62,991 nt of DNA from Nitrososphaerota archaeon (GTDB taxonomy: Archaea > Thermoproteota > Nitrososphaeria > Nitrososphaerales > Nitrosopumilaceae). The stretch covers positions 1-62,991 of the forward strand of contig JACRJT010000002.1 of the NCBI GenBank assembly GCA_016215465.1, given 5' to 3'. Positions 8,876-17,611 of the stretch are shown here, piece after piece. The notes below the pieces were generated by a model. That model was given only the letters and a program-made list of their open reading frames with translations, did not search any database and had not been told where the DNA came from. Within the stretch, counting starts at the first letter, position 1, and every line of letters starts with the position of its first letter. Both the position numbers and the translations under genes were made by a program.

Positions 8876-11577
8876 AGATTCACGGTCTTTTTTATCAACA
8901 ATTCTGCGTATGCGAGTGCGTCAGCAAGCTTTGATACGTCCTTTCCTCCACCCTGCCCAAATCTTGCGTCTCCTCCGCCAGAGCCGCCAAGTTTTGCAGA
9001 AATTTCCTTTACCAAGTCTCCTGCCTTGAATGCCTTTGATGCCTCTGCTCCTGCAAAAACAATAATTCTGATTCCTCCTCCCTTTATGATCAAAGCGCAG
9101 TAAATGGCAGATGGATTCTGCATGATTACGTCCTCGCCTACTGCGATGTGGAATTCTTCGTCTAACTCTTCGTCAATTATCGAATAAAATTTCAAGATGC
9201 CAAAGCTTTTGGAATTATCTGCTACCTGCTTTGCTACTGTACTACTGGTCCTCTTGATTAACTGTTTTAGTTTCTTTTTTGCAGACTCTGAATCATTCAT
9301 TGCGTGCTCAAATGACTTGACTAGTTTTTCTTTGTTTGATCCAAGTGATTTTATTATTATGGACATGTCACTTTCTTGTTTTTGCACGTATCTAATTGCA
9401 GCCTCGCCTGAAACAAACTCTAGTCTTACCACCCCGTCTTGGATTCTTTCTGATTTTGTAATCTTGATCAGCCCAAGATCTCCTGTTCTTTTCACATGCG
9501 TGCCTCCGCATGCCTCTACATCAAAGTCCTCAATTCTTACAATCCTTACCGATTTTACAGGAACCACTCCTCCTTGGTATATTCTAAAGCCAAATGTCTG
9601 CTCTGCCTGACCACGATCATATTCTTTGATTGTGACTGGGAGATTTTTTTGAACTATCGAGTTTGCGACATTTTCAATTTTCTTAATGTCCTCGTCATTT
9701 AGGCTGGAGTGGTGTGTGATGTCGAGTCTGCCATAATCCTTTTCTTTGAATGCAGAGTGTTGCCATACCCAAGAGCCCAGAACACTTCTCGCAGACGAAT
9801 TCACCACGTGAGTACTTGTGTGGTGTTTTGTTATGTTCTCTCTTCTTGGAATGTCGATTTCGCAGCTTACTGTTGCGCCCTCACTTGGAACTGTTTTCAT
9901 CTCATGTAATACAATGTTGCCGTGCTTTGTAACGTCGGATACCTCGGAGCCATTTATTTTTCCGTGATCCGGCTCCTGTCCACCTCCTCTTGCATAAAAT
10001 GAAGTCCTGTCCAATATGACAAACTTGTTTTTTATTACCTTGATTACCTTGGCATCAAACTTCATTGGATCGTCTTTGTAGAACAGTAGATCTGTATCTG
10101 GAATTCCTTTTAGATCAAATTCCTCGCCCGCTTTCTTTCTTTCTGATTGGTGGAGATCCGATAGTTTGGTGTAAAAGCTATCTGGAATTTCGGCAATTAT
10201 CTTGTGTTCCTTTAGATAGTCAGGTGTAACACCGTCTGATTCGTATAACCGAATCATGTCATCGACATCTAGATTCTTGTTTTTGAGATTTTCGGCAATC
10301 TTTACCATTCTTGATTTGGAATCGTGGTATCTTTCTACCTCAATTCCAATTATTGTTTTGACCTCATCTCGATATTCTTCAAGCTCAGGGTATGTTGCCT
10401 TGATATAGTCAATGTGGCTGTCAATTAGATCATTTAAGTCCAAACTCAGGCCTAGTCTGTCAATTGTGGCCATAATTCTCCTTAGGATTATTCTTAAATT
10501 GTATCCTCCGCCAACATTGCTTGGAAGGGCTCCATCAGATATTGCAAAAATCAAAGTCCTTAGGTGGTCCGCTATTGTGTAAATTCCCTCAAGTGGAGTG
10601 ATGATTCTGTTTAGATTGTCATCTGTGAGATTTGTTGCCTTTATTGCAGCCTTTCTTACCTGTGATAAGTCCGGATATTTTTCAAGGCTCTTTGCTATTT
10701 CAGTAAAGTATTTTGTTAGAATGTTTGCATCTGTATCAATTCCTACTTTTTGAATTAGCTTTTGTGTTATTGGCCCAAAACAACAATCATAGGCAGTCGG
10801 TGTTCCCATTGTAATCCACGCAAATCTCTCAAGGCCTGCACCCATGTCTATGATTCTCTGATCAAGTGTGGTGTGCTGTCCTAGTTCCCCCTGAAATTCT
10901 GTAAACACTGCATTTCCTAATTCTAGTCCTCTGACGTAGAACTCTAGTGATGAGCCAAAGGATCCTCCACCTGCCCAAACATCCTCGACAAAAACAACTT
11001 CCTCTTTGTTTATCCCAAAAGATTCTGTCAGCAATCTAAAATCCAAATCAACGCATTCATCCTTCCAGTAACCATTCCCGTTTGGAATACTGTGCTGCCC
11101 TATCATGCAGAAACTAGAAAAGTGTCTTCCTGTGACTCCGACATTTTCCAAGTCTTTGAACCGAAGACACGTCTGTGGAACAACAAGCGGGTTTGCAGGA
11201 AACTCAAAGACAACCTTTGAGCCCATAACTCTTTGAAAATCGACAATCGATGCAATGGTAAAGTAAAGATCATCTCGCCACCTGCATACTACGGGATATC
11301 TTGATACTGACACATGTCCGTTTTTCACAAAAAAGGATTCTACCTGCTTCCATGCCTCTGTGTAGTCAAATCTCTTTTTCGTGGGGGGATTACCAATAAA
11401 CGAATAAGTGTCTTCAGAATGATCAGGACAAGTCTTTCTCTGTGATTCTAAAGTCCAAAAAAATCTCTTACAAACTGAGCACGATTTGCGCTCAAATCCC
11501 TGTTCGGCAAATAATTTTACCTTGTAGTATCTATCCGGCTCACTTGAAAACTTTGCAAGGATCTCTTCCTTGTCCAT
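8872..11577 (-). CDS. alaS: Alanyl-tRNA synthetase (archaeal type)
   Basis: The 901-residue class II enzyme charges tRNA-Ala. It has the archaeal N-terminal extension with a zinc-type cysteine pair (CSVCKRFFWT near residue 34), then the catalytic domain (VCRWRDDLYFTIASI) and the editing domain with HHTSTHVV and CGGTHV metal-binding motifs near residues 590 and 700. A glycine-rich C-Ala tail (GGSGGGDARFGQGG) ends the protein. It is transcribed first, followed by leuS with a four-base overlap. Confidence 0.97.
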   Translation of the reverse strand: MDKEEILAKFSSEPDRYYKVKLFAEQGFERKSCSVCKRFFWTLESQRKTCPDHSEDTYSFIGNPPTKKRFDYTEAWKQVESFFVKNGHVSVSRYPVVCRWRDDLYFTIASIVDFQRVMGSKVVFEFPANPLVVPQTCLRFKDLENVGVTGRHFSSFCMIGQHSIPNGNGYWKDECVDLDFRLLTESFGINKEEVVFVEDVWAGGGSFGSSLEFYVRGLELGNAVFTEFQGELGQHTTLDQRIIDMGAGLERFAWITMGTPTAYDCCFGPITQKLIQKVGIDTDANILTKYFTEIAKSLEKYPDLSQVRKAAIKATNLTDDNLNRIITPLEGIYTIADHLRTLIFAISDGALPSNVGGGYNLRIILRRIMATIDRLGLSLDLNDLIDSHIDYIKATYPELEEYRDEVKTIIGIEVERYHDSKSRMVKIAENLKNKNLDVDDMIRLYESDGVTPDYLKEHKIIAEIPDSFYTKLSDLHQSERKKAGEEFDLKGIPDTDLLFYKDDPMKFDAKVIKVIKNKFVILDRTSFYARGGGQEPDHGKINGSEVSDVTKHGNIVLHEMKTVPSEGATVSCEIDIPRRENITKHHTSTHVVNSSARSVLGSWVWQHSAFKEKDYGRLDITHHSSLNDEDIKKIENVANSIVQKNLPVTIKEYDRGQAEQTFGFRIYQGGVVPVKSVRIVRIEDFDVEACGGTHVKRTGDLGLIKITKSERIQDGVVRLEFVSGEAAIRYVQKQESDMSIIIKSLGSNKEKLVKSFEHAMNDSESAKKKLKQLIKRTSSTVAKQVADNSKSFGILKFYSIIDEELDEEFHIAVGEDVIMQNPSAIYCALIIKGGGIRIIVFAGAEASKAFKAGDLVKEISAKLGGSGGGDARFGQGGGKDVSKLADALAYAELLIKKTVNL

Positions 11578-11655
11578 CTTCTGAGATTCAAACTGACCGA
11601 TATTAAGGACTGTCGATTACGATAAATTAAATACGATACCTAGCGACATTGGATC

Positions 11656-12165
11656 ATGTTTGGTCGCAAAAAAGGAATCCAAGAAGGCGATTATGCTTTT
11701 TCATCAAAACAAGATGGTGACTACAAGAACATAATTTTTGGAATAGTGACCGGAGTAGATGGCTCTAAAATCGGCATCAGCGGATTAATTGTAAATCCAA
11801 TCGGCCTAAAAAATAAAGTATCGCAGGGAAAGGCAGGACCGCGCTCCGAAGAGATTCTGAAGTCTCCAACTCCTGAGAACTGTATTTTTGCATTCATCTA
11901 CAGAACCGAGCATGAAAACTTTAACGATGTAATAGATCTGGATTCTGGCAGAATAATTCCAATTTCTGAAAAGGCATATTCTGTTTTGGACGGGTGGATA
12001 AGAGAGTCACTACCTGAGTTAATCAACAATGTTTTGTCGTTGCCAGAAGGTGCTGAAAAAGATGAGGCAAAGCGCACCCTGAAACGAAGAATGGAAACAC
12101 TGTACGACAAGAACCTAAAGCAGAACCTTTACTCTGTTTGTCGAAGTCTTAAGATCCTAGTGTAA
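11656..12165 (+). CDS. Hypothetical protein (169 aa)
   Basis: This is a soluble protein with a basic N-terminus (MFGRKKG), a predicted beta-rich first half and a helical C-terminal half ending in a basic amphipathic segment. I recognise no family. The ATG follows a TATA-like AAATTAAATACG upstream. It is divergent from alaS and 45 bases upstream of the separately promoted L12 gene. Confidence 0.6.
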   Translation: MFGRKKGIQEGDYAFSSKQDGDYKNIIFGIVTGVDGSKIGISGLIVNPIGLKNKVSQGKAGPRSEEILKSPTPENCIFAFIYRTEHENFNDVIDLDSGRIIPISEKAYSVLDGWIRESLPELINNVLSLPEGAEKDEAKRTLKRRMETLYDKNLKQNLYSVCRSLKILV

Positions 12166-12177
12166 TCCCTACATAGT

Positions 12178-12186
12178 TTTATATTA
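12178..12186 (+). promoter_or_regulatory. TATA box for L12
   Basis: The stretch TTTTATATT is centred about 28 bases before the ATG at 12210, giving a leaderless L12 mRNA that starts independently of the L10-L1 operon on the other strand. Confidence 0.55.
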
Positions 12187-12209
12187 TCCCCAAAGAAAAT
12201 CACGATACA

Positions 12210-12512
12210 ATGGAATACGTCTACGCTGCATTAATTCTGCACAAAATGAAAAAGGAAATTAATGAAGCTAACATTACTAGTATAATCAAAGCCACTGGCG
12301 AATCAGCAAATGATGCCCAGGTGAAGGCTCTAGTGTCTGCGCTCGCCGATGTTAACATCGAAGAGGCAATCAAGGCAGCACCAGTAGCAGTTGCAGCAGC
12401 ACCAGCCGCAGCAGCAGCACCAGCAGGTGGCGGAGAAGCAAAGAAAGATGAGGCAGCAGCAGGAAAATCTGAAGAACAAGCAATGGAAGGCCTCGCTTCA
12501 CTGTTCGGCTAA
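12210..12512 (+). CDS. rpl12: Ribosomal protein L12 (archaeal P1)
   Basis: The 100-residue stalk protein has the helical dimerisation domain (MEYVYAALILHKMKKEI), an alanine-proline hinge and the acidic-hydrophobic C-terminal tail ending EGLASLFG, which recruits translation factors. In most archaea L12 directly follows L10 on the same strand. Here it is on the opposite strand from L10, with a TRIC-like gene between them, and has its own TATA box. Confidence 0.95.
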   Translation: MEYVYAALILHKMKKEINEANITSIIKATGESANDAQVKALVSALADVNIEEAIKAAPVAVAAAPAAAAAPAGGGEAKKDEAAAGKSEEQAMEGLASLFG

Positions 12513-12567
12513 ATCTTCAAAATTTTCATTTTTACCTTTAATTATGATTGGGTATAACCAATCCTAG

Positions 12568-13197
12568 TTGCCAGACATATCGTTTGCTATTCTGATTTAT
12601 GCCTTTGATCTCTTTGGAACAATGGCATTTGCAGTGACAGGTGCATTCAAGGCAATTGAGCACAAGTCCGACATTGTTGGAATAATAATTCTCTCAATAA
12701 TCACCGGTGTCGCAGGAGGAACAGTCCGTGATGTTATAATTGGCAAGTTTCCACCAAACTCCATTTCTGACCCGTCATACGTGATAGTTTCTGTCGCATC
12801 TGCAGTCTCACTGTTTTTCCTTTATCCTCATTTGAAAAAGCACTGGAACGTATTTTTGAAATTTGACGCAATTGGACTGGGAGTTTTTTCCATAACTGGT
12901 GCAACCTTTGCATACAGTATCTTTGGGCTGAATTTTCTTGCAATGGCATTTGCAGGCATTCTTAGTGCCGTTGGCGGAGGTATACTCAGAGATGTCTTTG
13001 TGAACGAGGTTCCAATTATTTTTGTAAAGGAGCTATATGCAACTGCAAGCTTTGCAGGAATTGTAGCCTTTTTCTTGCTTCTAGTTGGCGGCACGCCGCT
13101 GTACATTGCGTCCATCACTGGAATCGTAATTACCACAACCCTAAGACTTGTTGCAATGAAATACAACTGGAATTTGCCGCGGGCCAGAGAGAAATAA
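12568..13197 (+). CDS. TRIC-type trimeric intracellular cation channel family protein (UPF0126)
   Basis: The 209-residue integral membrane protein has two internally repeated halves of three helices each, plus a seventh. The repeat signatures are GVAGGTVRDV near residue 50 and AVGGGILRDV near residue 135. Prokaryotic TRIC proteins are potassium-permeable channels that form trimers. The start is TTG at 12568. It is convergent with the L10 gene, with four bases between the stops. Confidence 0.85.
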   Translation: MPDISFAILIYAFDLFGTMAFAVTGAFKAIEHKSDIVGIIILSIITGVAGGTVRDVIIGKFPPNSISDPSYVIVSVASAVSLFFLYPHLKKHWNVFLKFDAIGLGVFSITGATFAYSIFGLNFLAMAFAGILSAVGGGILRDVFVNEVPIIFVKELYATASFAGIVAFFLLLVGGTPLYIASITGIVITTTLRLVAMKYNWNLPRAREK

Positions 13198-13201
13198 TTT
13201 T

Positions 13202-14068
13202 TTACGCTGGGGTGTAGCCTTTTGCCTTTGAGGCAACTGACTGTGCTTGGGCATTTGCCTTTTGCAAGACTGCGTCTTTTGTATCGTCAGTAATGTAGCC
13301 TGCCTCGATTGCAACAGAGCGGGCACCTTGGCCTAGCTTTGCTAAAATGAGCTTTATGTTGTCCCGTGTGATGTATGCTGCCTCAATTGACAGTGATACT
13401 GCTTCTTGGTGTGCTCTTGCAAATAGTTCTCTGTATTTGTCAAGGTCAATTACCAATTCTTCTCGCCTGTATGACTGCCCTTCTTCCAGTGCTGCCTCTA
13501 GGGCAATTCCTGCCTCGATTGTCTTTATGTCGAGCTTTTGCAGTAGTGTAGCCAGCTTGTCTGGTACTGCTCCACCTTTTTTGACTGGAGTGACATCCTT
13601 TGTAATCCAAATTGTTCCTTGGTCGATCTTTGTTGGAACTCCCGCCTCTTTGAACTCTGTCAACATTGGGCCTGGTGCAATTCCTGTGTTCTTTGCTGGA
13701 ACTGTAACGTCGACACTTGCAATGTCTCCGCCGCGTGCAAACATCATTACTTTGTTCTTTCCGAGAAGAACATTTAGCTTAAACGGTGACATGTTTGTAA
13801 ACATCAAAACGCACTGACCTGTAAGGGATTCTACCATTTTTGCAATTCCCGGAACATCAAGTGCTGCTAGTGCTTTTTTGGCAACTTGGTCCTTTATGCT
13901 GACTATCTTTACCTCGCTGAGGAATTTTTTTCTGAGTGGTAAAAGCTGAGATGATCTTACCTTTTCCATTCTGACTAGCGCTGTAACTCTGTATTTTTTT
14001 GGGAGTTCTTGCATCTCCTGATACATCTGCATTTTCTTTTTAGGATATTGTGTTCTGTTTTCTCTCAT
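13202..14068 (-). CDS. rpl10: Ribosomal protein L10 (archaeal P0) without the usual acidic tail
   Basis: The 288-residue stalk base protein binds rRNA through its N-terminal domain (residues about 10-110 and 180-200) and L12 through C-terminal helices. The segment VPAKNTGIAPGPMLTEF and the KPV-like linker identify it. The C-terminus ends QSVASKAKGYTPA and lacks the acidic GLFG-type tail typical of archaeal and eukaryotic P0. It directly follows L1, with one base between them. Confidence 0.92.
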   Translation of the reverse strand: MRENRTQYPKKKMQMYQEMQELPKKYRVTALVRMEKVRSSQLLPLRKKFLSEVKIVSIKDQVAKKALAALDVPGIAKMVESLTGQCVLMFTNMSPFKLNVLLGKNKVMMFARGGDIASVDVTVPAKNTGIAPGPMLTEFKEAGVPTKIDQGTIWITKDVTPVKKGGAVPDKLATLLQKLDIKTIEAGIALEAALEEGQSYRREELVIDLDKYRELFARAHQEAVSLSIEAAYITRDNIKLILAKLGQGARSVAIEAGYITDDTKDAVLQKANAQAQSVASKAKGYTPA

Positions 14069-14069
14069 G

Positions 14070-14726
14070 TTATTTCATCTGCTGTGCTTGTTTGATTGGT
14101 TTTCCCATTGATGTCTTGATTATTATTTTTCTAATGTTTCTCTCCCCATTTGGCAATTTCTTTTCAATGGCACTTAGTATTGCGTGTGCATTTGCAGCCA
14201 AATCTGCATCATCCATTGATTCGTCTCCGATCTTGCATGATAATGATAGGGAGTTTTTTACCTTGACTCTAATTGATGATCTAAATCTGTCCAAGAATGA
14301 TTCGATTGGCGCGTTAAATGGAACTGGAACTGGCATCTTTCCCCTCGGACCTAAGAGCTGACCCAAAACTTTGCCTACCGTTGTCATGAGTTGTGTGTCT
14401 GCCAAAAAGAAGTCATAATTATTGATAAATTTTCGAGCCTCACGCTTGTTTGCAGCAAGTGCGTTGATTTCGTCGCCGCTGATAACCCTATCTGCATTTG
14501 CACTCTTTGCCTTTAATCCCATGTCTCCGCCTGCCATTATGCAGACTGTGGTTGGGCTGCTGAGTTTTTTTGGTAATTGGATTGTCTCATTCATTGCAAA
14601 TCCCTTCTTAACATCAATATCCTTTAGAATTACATACATTTCGACAGACTGTCTGAACTTGCGTTCTTTGTCTACCGTCTTTGCTTCCTTTATCATCTTG
14701 ACTAATTCAGACTCGTTGATCAACAT
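14070..14726 (-). CDS. rpl1: Ribosomal protein L1 (uL1)
   Basis: The 218-residue protein forms the mobile L1 stalk at the exit site and often represses its own operon. Family segments are IMAGGDMGLKAK, the DFFLADTQLM loop and LGPRGKMPVP around residue 115. A longer frame begins at 14774, but its first 16 residues are not L1-like and a TATA-type TTTTAAATAGG (14742-14752, minus strand) falls inside them, so I start at ATG 14726. It is co-transcribed with L10. Confidence 0.93.
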   Translation of the reverse strand: MLINESELVKMIKEAKTVDKERKFRQSVEMYVILKDIDVKKGFAMNETIQLPKKLSSPTTVCIMAGGDMGLKAKSANADRVISGDEINALAANKREARKFINNYDFFLADTQLMTTVGKVLGQLLGPRGKMPVPVPFNAPIESFLDRFRSSIRVKVKNSLSLSCKIGDESMDDADLAANAHAILSAIEKKLPNGERNIRKIIIKTSMGKPIKQAQQMK

Positions 14727-14887
14727 GGTTTTCCGCGAAAGCCTATTTAAAATCGTTTGTCGCCTGCAAGTCAAAACTTGAGAAAAATTGTAAAATTTTC
14801 TAAATTGACCATGTCGCTTTGTATTATATACAAAATCTCATAATAAAAATTACATTTATTAACATCGAATCGACAATTTTGTAAACA

Positions 14888-15346
14888 TTGCATAAACTAG
14901 ATGATTTGGACATGAAGCTCCTCTACGAATTAACCAAGGATGGAAGCATTTCAGTTCCAAATCTTTCAAAAAAGATGGGAATCAACGCATCGGTCCTGTA
15001 TAGCAGAATCAAAAGATTAACCAAAAAGAAGATCATCAAAAAATTCACCATCATAGTTGATGAGGCACAACTTGGCATTGCTGTGAAGGCAACAATCGGA
15101 GTTAACAGGGATCCAAAACTAAAGGACGCAATTCACAAGCAGTTGTTCCAAACGGCAGAGATTGTCTCGATTTCGGAGGTAACTGGAAGGTTTGACATCA
15201 TGGTTGGAGTTCACGCAGAAAGCCTTGAACAGCTACACACGATTGTCATTGAAAAAATTGGTAAAATAGAGGGAATTCAAAGCACTGAAACTTTTGTTGA
15301 ACTACAAAAGACTGACAAAGAACCTTCTTATCTGGTTTCTAAATGA
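14888..15346 (+). CDS. Lrp/AsnC-family transcriptional regulator
   Basis: The 152-residue protein has an N-terminal winged helix-turn-helix (LDDLDMKLLYELTKDGSISVP, with recognition helix ASVLYSRIKRL) and a C-terminal RAM/ALD ligand-binding domain (residues about 70-145). Such regulators usually sense amino acids and form octamers. The TTG start lies about 29 bases after a TTTATTAAC TATA box. The gene sits on the opposite strand between L11 and L1, interrupting an operon that is continuous in many archaea. Confidence 0.88.
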   Translation: MHKLDDLDMKLLYELTKDGSISVPNLSKKMGINASVLYSRIKRLTKKKIIKKFTIIVDEAQLGIAVKATIGVNRDPKLKDAIHKQLFQTAEIVSISEVTGRFDIMVGVHAESLEQLHTIVIEKIGKIEGIQSTETFVELQKTDKEPSYLVSK

Positions 15347-15347
15347 T

Positions 15348-15830
15348 TTAGATTAATTGGTTATCCCATTTTCCTGCATTTATCTCTGCAGTGAATTCTT
15401 TGGGAGTCTTGCCCTCGATTTTAATTCCTAGTGGGAGACAAGTTCCGACAACTTCTTTTGCGACTGATTTTAGGGAACTTGCGTATGATTTTTCAAGTTT
15501 TGCCTTTGCTACCTTGACAATGGACTCTACTTTTATGTCTCCAACCCATGTGGAGCCAGAAGTTCCTGATCCTTTTTGAATCCCTGCTTCCTTTAGCAGT
15601 AATGCTGCGGCAGATGGAATTCCGACAATCACCTCCCATTTTTTTGTCTTGGTGTTGACGTTAACTGTTACTGGAACCTTCATTCCCTCAAAATCTTTAG
15701 TTTTATCGTTTATTGCCTGGATGATCTCCATGATGTTTACTCCAAGTGGACCTAGTGCTGGACCTAATGGCGGACCTGCAGAAGCTTGTGCGCCAGTTAC
15801 TAGTGCAGAAACAGATTGAGTATCGGACAT
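15348..15830 (-). CDS. rpl11: Ribosomal protein L11 (uL11)
   Basis: The 160-residue protein of the factor-binding stalk has the signature GAQASAGPPLGPALGPLGVN at the N-terminus and the C-terminal rRNA-binding domain (LLLKEAGIQKGSG near residue 75). It follows Spt5 by 36 bases and ends one base from the convergent Lrp stop. Confidence 0.96.
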   Translation of the reverse strand: MSDTQSVSALVTGAQASAGPPLGPALGPLGVNIMEIIQAINDKTKDFEGMKVPVTVNVNTKTKKWEVIVGIPSAAALLLKEAGIQKGSGTSGSTWVGDIKVESIVKVAKAKLEKSYASSLKSVAKEVVGTCLPLGIKIEGKTPKEFTAEINAGKWDNQLI

Positions 15831-15866
15831 GTTTTCATCTTTTTTTGAGTGAAGATTTAATCCTTC

Positions 15867-16328
15867 CTAAGCCGTGGATATCTTGAGATAGTTGCTATCG
15901 ACTGTGACTGGCAATTGGTATGGTGCATCTAGGAGAATAACGGTTGCTTCCTGTTTTTCATTGTCTACTCTTGTTACGGTTGCTTTCATTCCCTTGAATG
16001 GTCCTCCGATAATTTCAACAACGTTGTCTATTGCTAGCTGTGCCGCACTTGTCCTAGTTACCAAATAACCCTCGATATCTTTGAATTCCAATTCGCCTCT
16101 GAGCTGGCCGCGGATGTGTCTGATTCCCTGTAGCGCATCAAAAGCTGCATTTGCGTCTTTTGCCTCAATTACAACGTAACCTTTTAGATTATCAACTAGT
16201 AAAACTGAAAGAACGTTAATCTTGTTTGTCTTTATCTTGTTTTGTAGCAAGTTCATTACTACTTTTTCCTGACCTCCTGTGGTTCTAACTGCAAAAAGAT
16301 GCGATTTAATTTCTTGTGACAATTCCAT
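15867..16328 (-). CDS. spt5: Transcription elongation factor Spt5 (NusG homologue)
   Basis: The 153-residue protein has an NGN domain (FAVRTTGGQEKVVMNLL at the N-terminus) and a C-terminal KOW domain (IIGGPFKGMKATVTRV near residue 105). Spt5 with Spt4 clamps RNA polymerase on DNA and couples it to translation. It starts one base after the secE stop and is followed by L11, the usual archaeal order. Confidence 0.95.
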   Translation of the reverse strand: MELSQEIKSHLFAVRTTGGQEKVVMNLLQNKIKTNKINVLSVLLVDNLKGYVVIEAKDANAAFDALQGIRHIRGQLRGELEFKDIEGYLVTRTSAAQLAIDNVVEIIGGPFKGMKATVTRVDNEKQEATVILLDAPYQLPVTVDSNYLKISTA

Positions 16329-16499
16329 CTATCCGAATCTAAACACTGCAAAAACAAACTGAATTATAAATCCAATCGTCCCAATGGCAGCTATTCCTAA
16401 AAGAACCAGTCTCAAATGTTGCATATAGTCTTCTTTGTCTGACTTTTTGGCAAGTTTCATCGTGTTTGCCATGTTCTTGAAGGTGTTTACTAGATCCAT
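16329..16499 (-). CDS. secE: Preprotein translocase subunit SecE (Sec61 gamma homologue)
   Basis: This 56-residue gene is short but clear. A polar amphipathic N-terminal helix (NTFKNMANTMKLAKKSDKEDYM) is followed by a single membrane helix (about residues 31-52) ending FRFG. SecE clamps the SecY channel. It is directly followed by spt5, the typical archaeal pairing. The ATG at 16499 lies about 26 bases after a TATA box on the minus strand, so the mRNA is leaderless. Confidence 0.9.
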   Translation of the reverse strand: MDLVNTFKNMANTMKLAKKSDKEDYMQHLRLVLLGIAAIGTIGFIIQFVFAVFRFG

Positions 16500-16507
16500 C
16501 GCTGGAA

Positions 16508-16530
16508 GTTAATAAAGTGGCCTTATATCT
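16508..16530. promoter_or_regulatory. Interlocked divergent TATA boxes for secE and dtdA
   Basis: On the plus strand TTAATAAAG (16509-16517) lies about 26 bases before the dtdA GTG. On the minus strand GATATAAG (16522-16529) lies about 26 bases before the secE ATG. Both genes are therefore predicted leaderless, and each core promoter overlaps the region between the other's TATA box and start. Confidence 0.6.
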
Positions 16531-16538
16531 TTTAGGTC

Positions 16539-17312
16539 GTGGAATTACTAGTTGCATACGAGCAAGACCCAGCTGGCCATAACATGGCAAAATTCATCTC
16601 AAAGCAGATGAAAAAAGACGGCGACATTTATCGGGGAAAAAATTTTGATTTAGTGATTATTCCAACTCCAGCAATTTCTGCAGACTGGCTTGAGGAAAAA
16701 TATCATTATGATGGATTTGTATTTTTGTCAAAACATGCAGCGCAGTCTGGAGAACTTGCCCTGACATGCCATAGTACTGGAAACTTTGGAATCGCACAGT
16801 TTGGTGGAAATGACAGGCAAGTTGCGATTCCGCACCCACACCTGCAAAAGTCCTACCTGCAAACACTATGGAAAAACAAGGATGCTTTTTCGAAATTTCA
16901 AATCACAATAGAGGCTACTCATCATGGGCCGACTGCTTTGAGCAAACCTGCAATATTCATCGAGATTGGAACCACGGAAAAACAATGGACCGACGAATCC
17001 CTCTGCAGCTCTGTCGCAAATCTAGTACTACAAACTCTGTCAGAGCCAATGACGACCAATCCTGTGGCAATATGTTTTGGCGGCACTCACTACCCTGAAA
17101 AATTTACAAAAGAACTCATTGAAGGAAGGCACGCCTTGGGAACCGTGATCCCGAAGCACGCACTTGAATTTCTTGATGAGTCTCTTTTTTCTCATATTTT
17201 GGATAGAAACAAGGCAAAAACCGCACTGCTAGACTGGGGAGGACTGGGATCACACAAACAAAAGGTAATTGATTTAATCAAGGATGCAGATATGGAGATG
17301 ATAAAACTTTGA
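16539..17312 (+). CDS. dtdA: D-aminoacyl-tRNA deacylase (archaeal DTD2)
   Basis: The 257-residue enzyme removes D-amino acids from mischarged tRNA. Conserved segments of the archaeal/plant family are FVFLSKHAAQSG near residue 66, the TCHSTGN loop, THHGPT near residue 128, and GGTHYP near residue 187. The GTG start gives the family N-terminus LLVAYEQDPAG. The gene runs into the MGMT-like gene with a four-base overlap, a co-transcribed quality-control and repair pair. Confidence 0.92.
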   Translation: MELLVAYEQDPAGHNMAKFISKQMKKDGDIYRGKNFDLVIIPTPAISADWLEEKYHYDGFVFLSKHAAQSGELALTCHSTGNFGIAQFGGNDRQVAIPHPHLQKSYLQTLWKNKDAFSKFQITIEATHHGPTALSKPAIFIEIGTTEKQWTDESLCSSVANLVLQTLSEPMTTNPVAICFGGTHYPEKFTKELIEGRHALGTVIPKHALEFLDESLFSHILDRNKAKTALLDWGGLGSHKQKVIDLIKDADMEMIKL

Positions 17313-17611
17313 ATGATCTGGAACGTAGAGTGTATCAAAAGTTACTCAAGGTACCAAAAGGAAAAGTCACAACGTATGGCGATCTTGCAAAGGCAATTGA
17401 TCTGCCAAACGGCCAGCGAGTAATCGGCCAAATTATGAACAAAAATCCATTCCCAGTCATCGTCCCATGTCACCGCGTTGTCAAGTCTGATGGAAAAATT
17501 GGCGGCTATTTCTACGGAGAAGATGTAAAAACTAACATGCTCTCAAAAGAAGGAGTCTCAATTAAGAGTGGAAAAATTCAAAATTGGGAAAAAACTATTT
17601 TCCGATTCTAA
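17309..17611 (+). CDS. Methylated-DNA-protein cysteine methyltransferase, single-domain type
   Basis: The 100-residue protein is the C-terminal catalytic domain of MGMT alone. The helix-turn-helix carries the arginine finger in NGQRVIGQIM, and the active-site PCHRVV is intact near residue 52, so this is not an alkyltransferase-like protein that has lost the cysteine. It would repair O6-alkylguanine by self-alkylation. The start is TTG, overlapping the dtdA stop; the stop overlaps L19e tail to tail by four bases. Confidence 0.85.
   Translation: MNDLERRVYQKLLKVPKGKVTTYGDLAKAIDLPNGQRVIGQIMNKNPFPVIVPCHRVVKSDGKIGGYFYGEDVKTNMLSKEGVSIKSGKIQNWEKTIFRF

Noticed and set aside
14727-14774. N-terminal extension of L1 in the longest frame
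   Set aside because: Not L1-like, and the TATA-type box lies within it.
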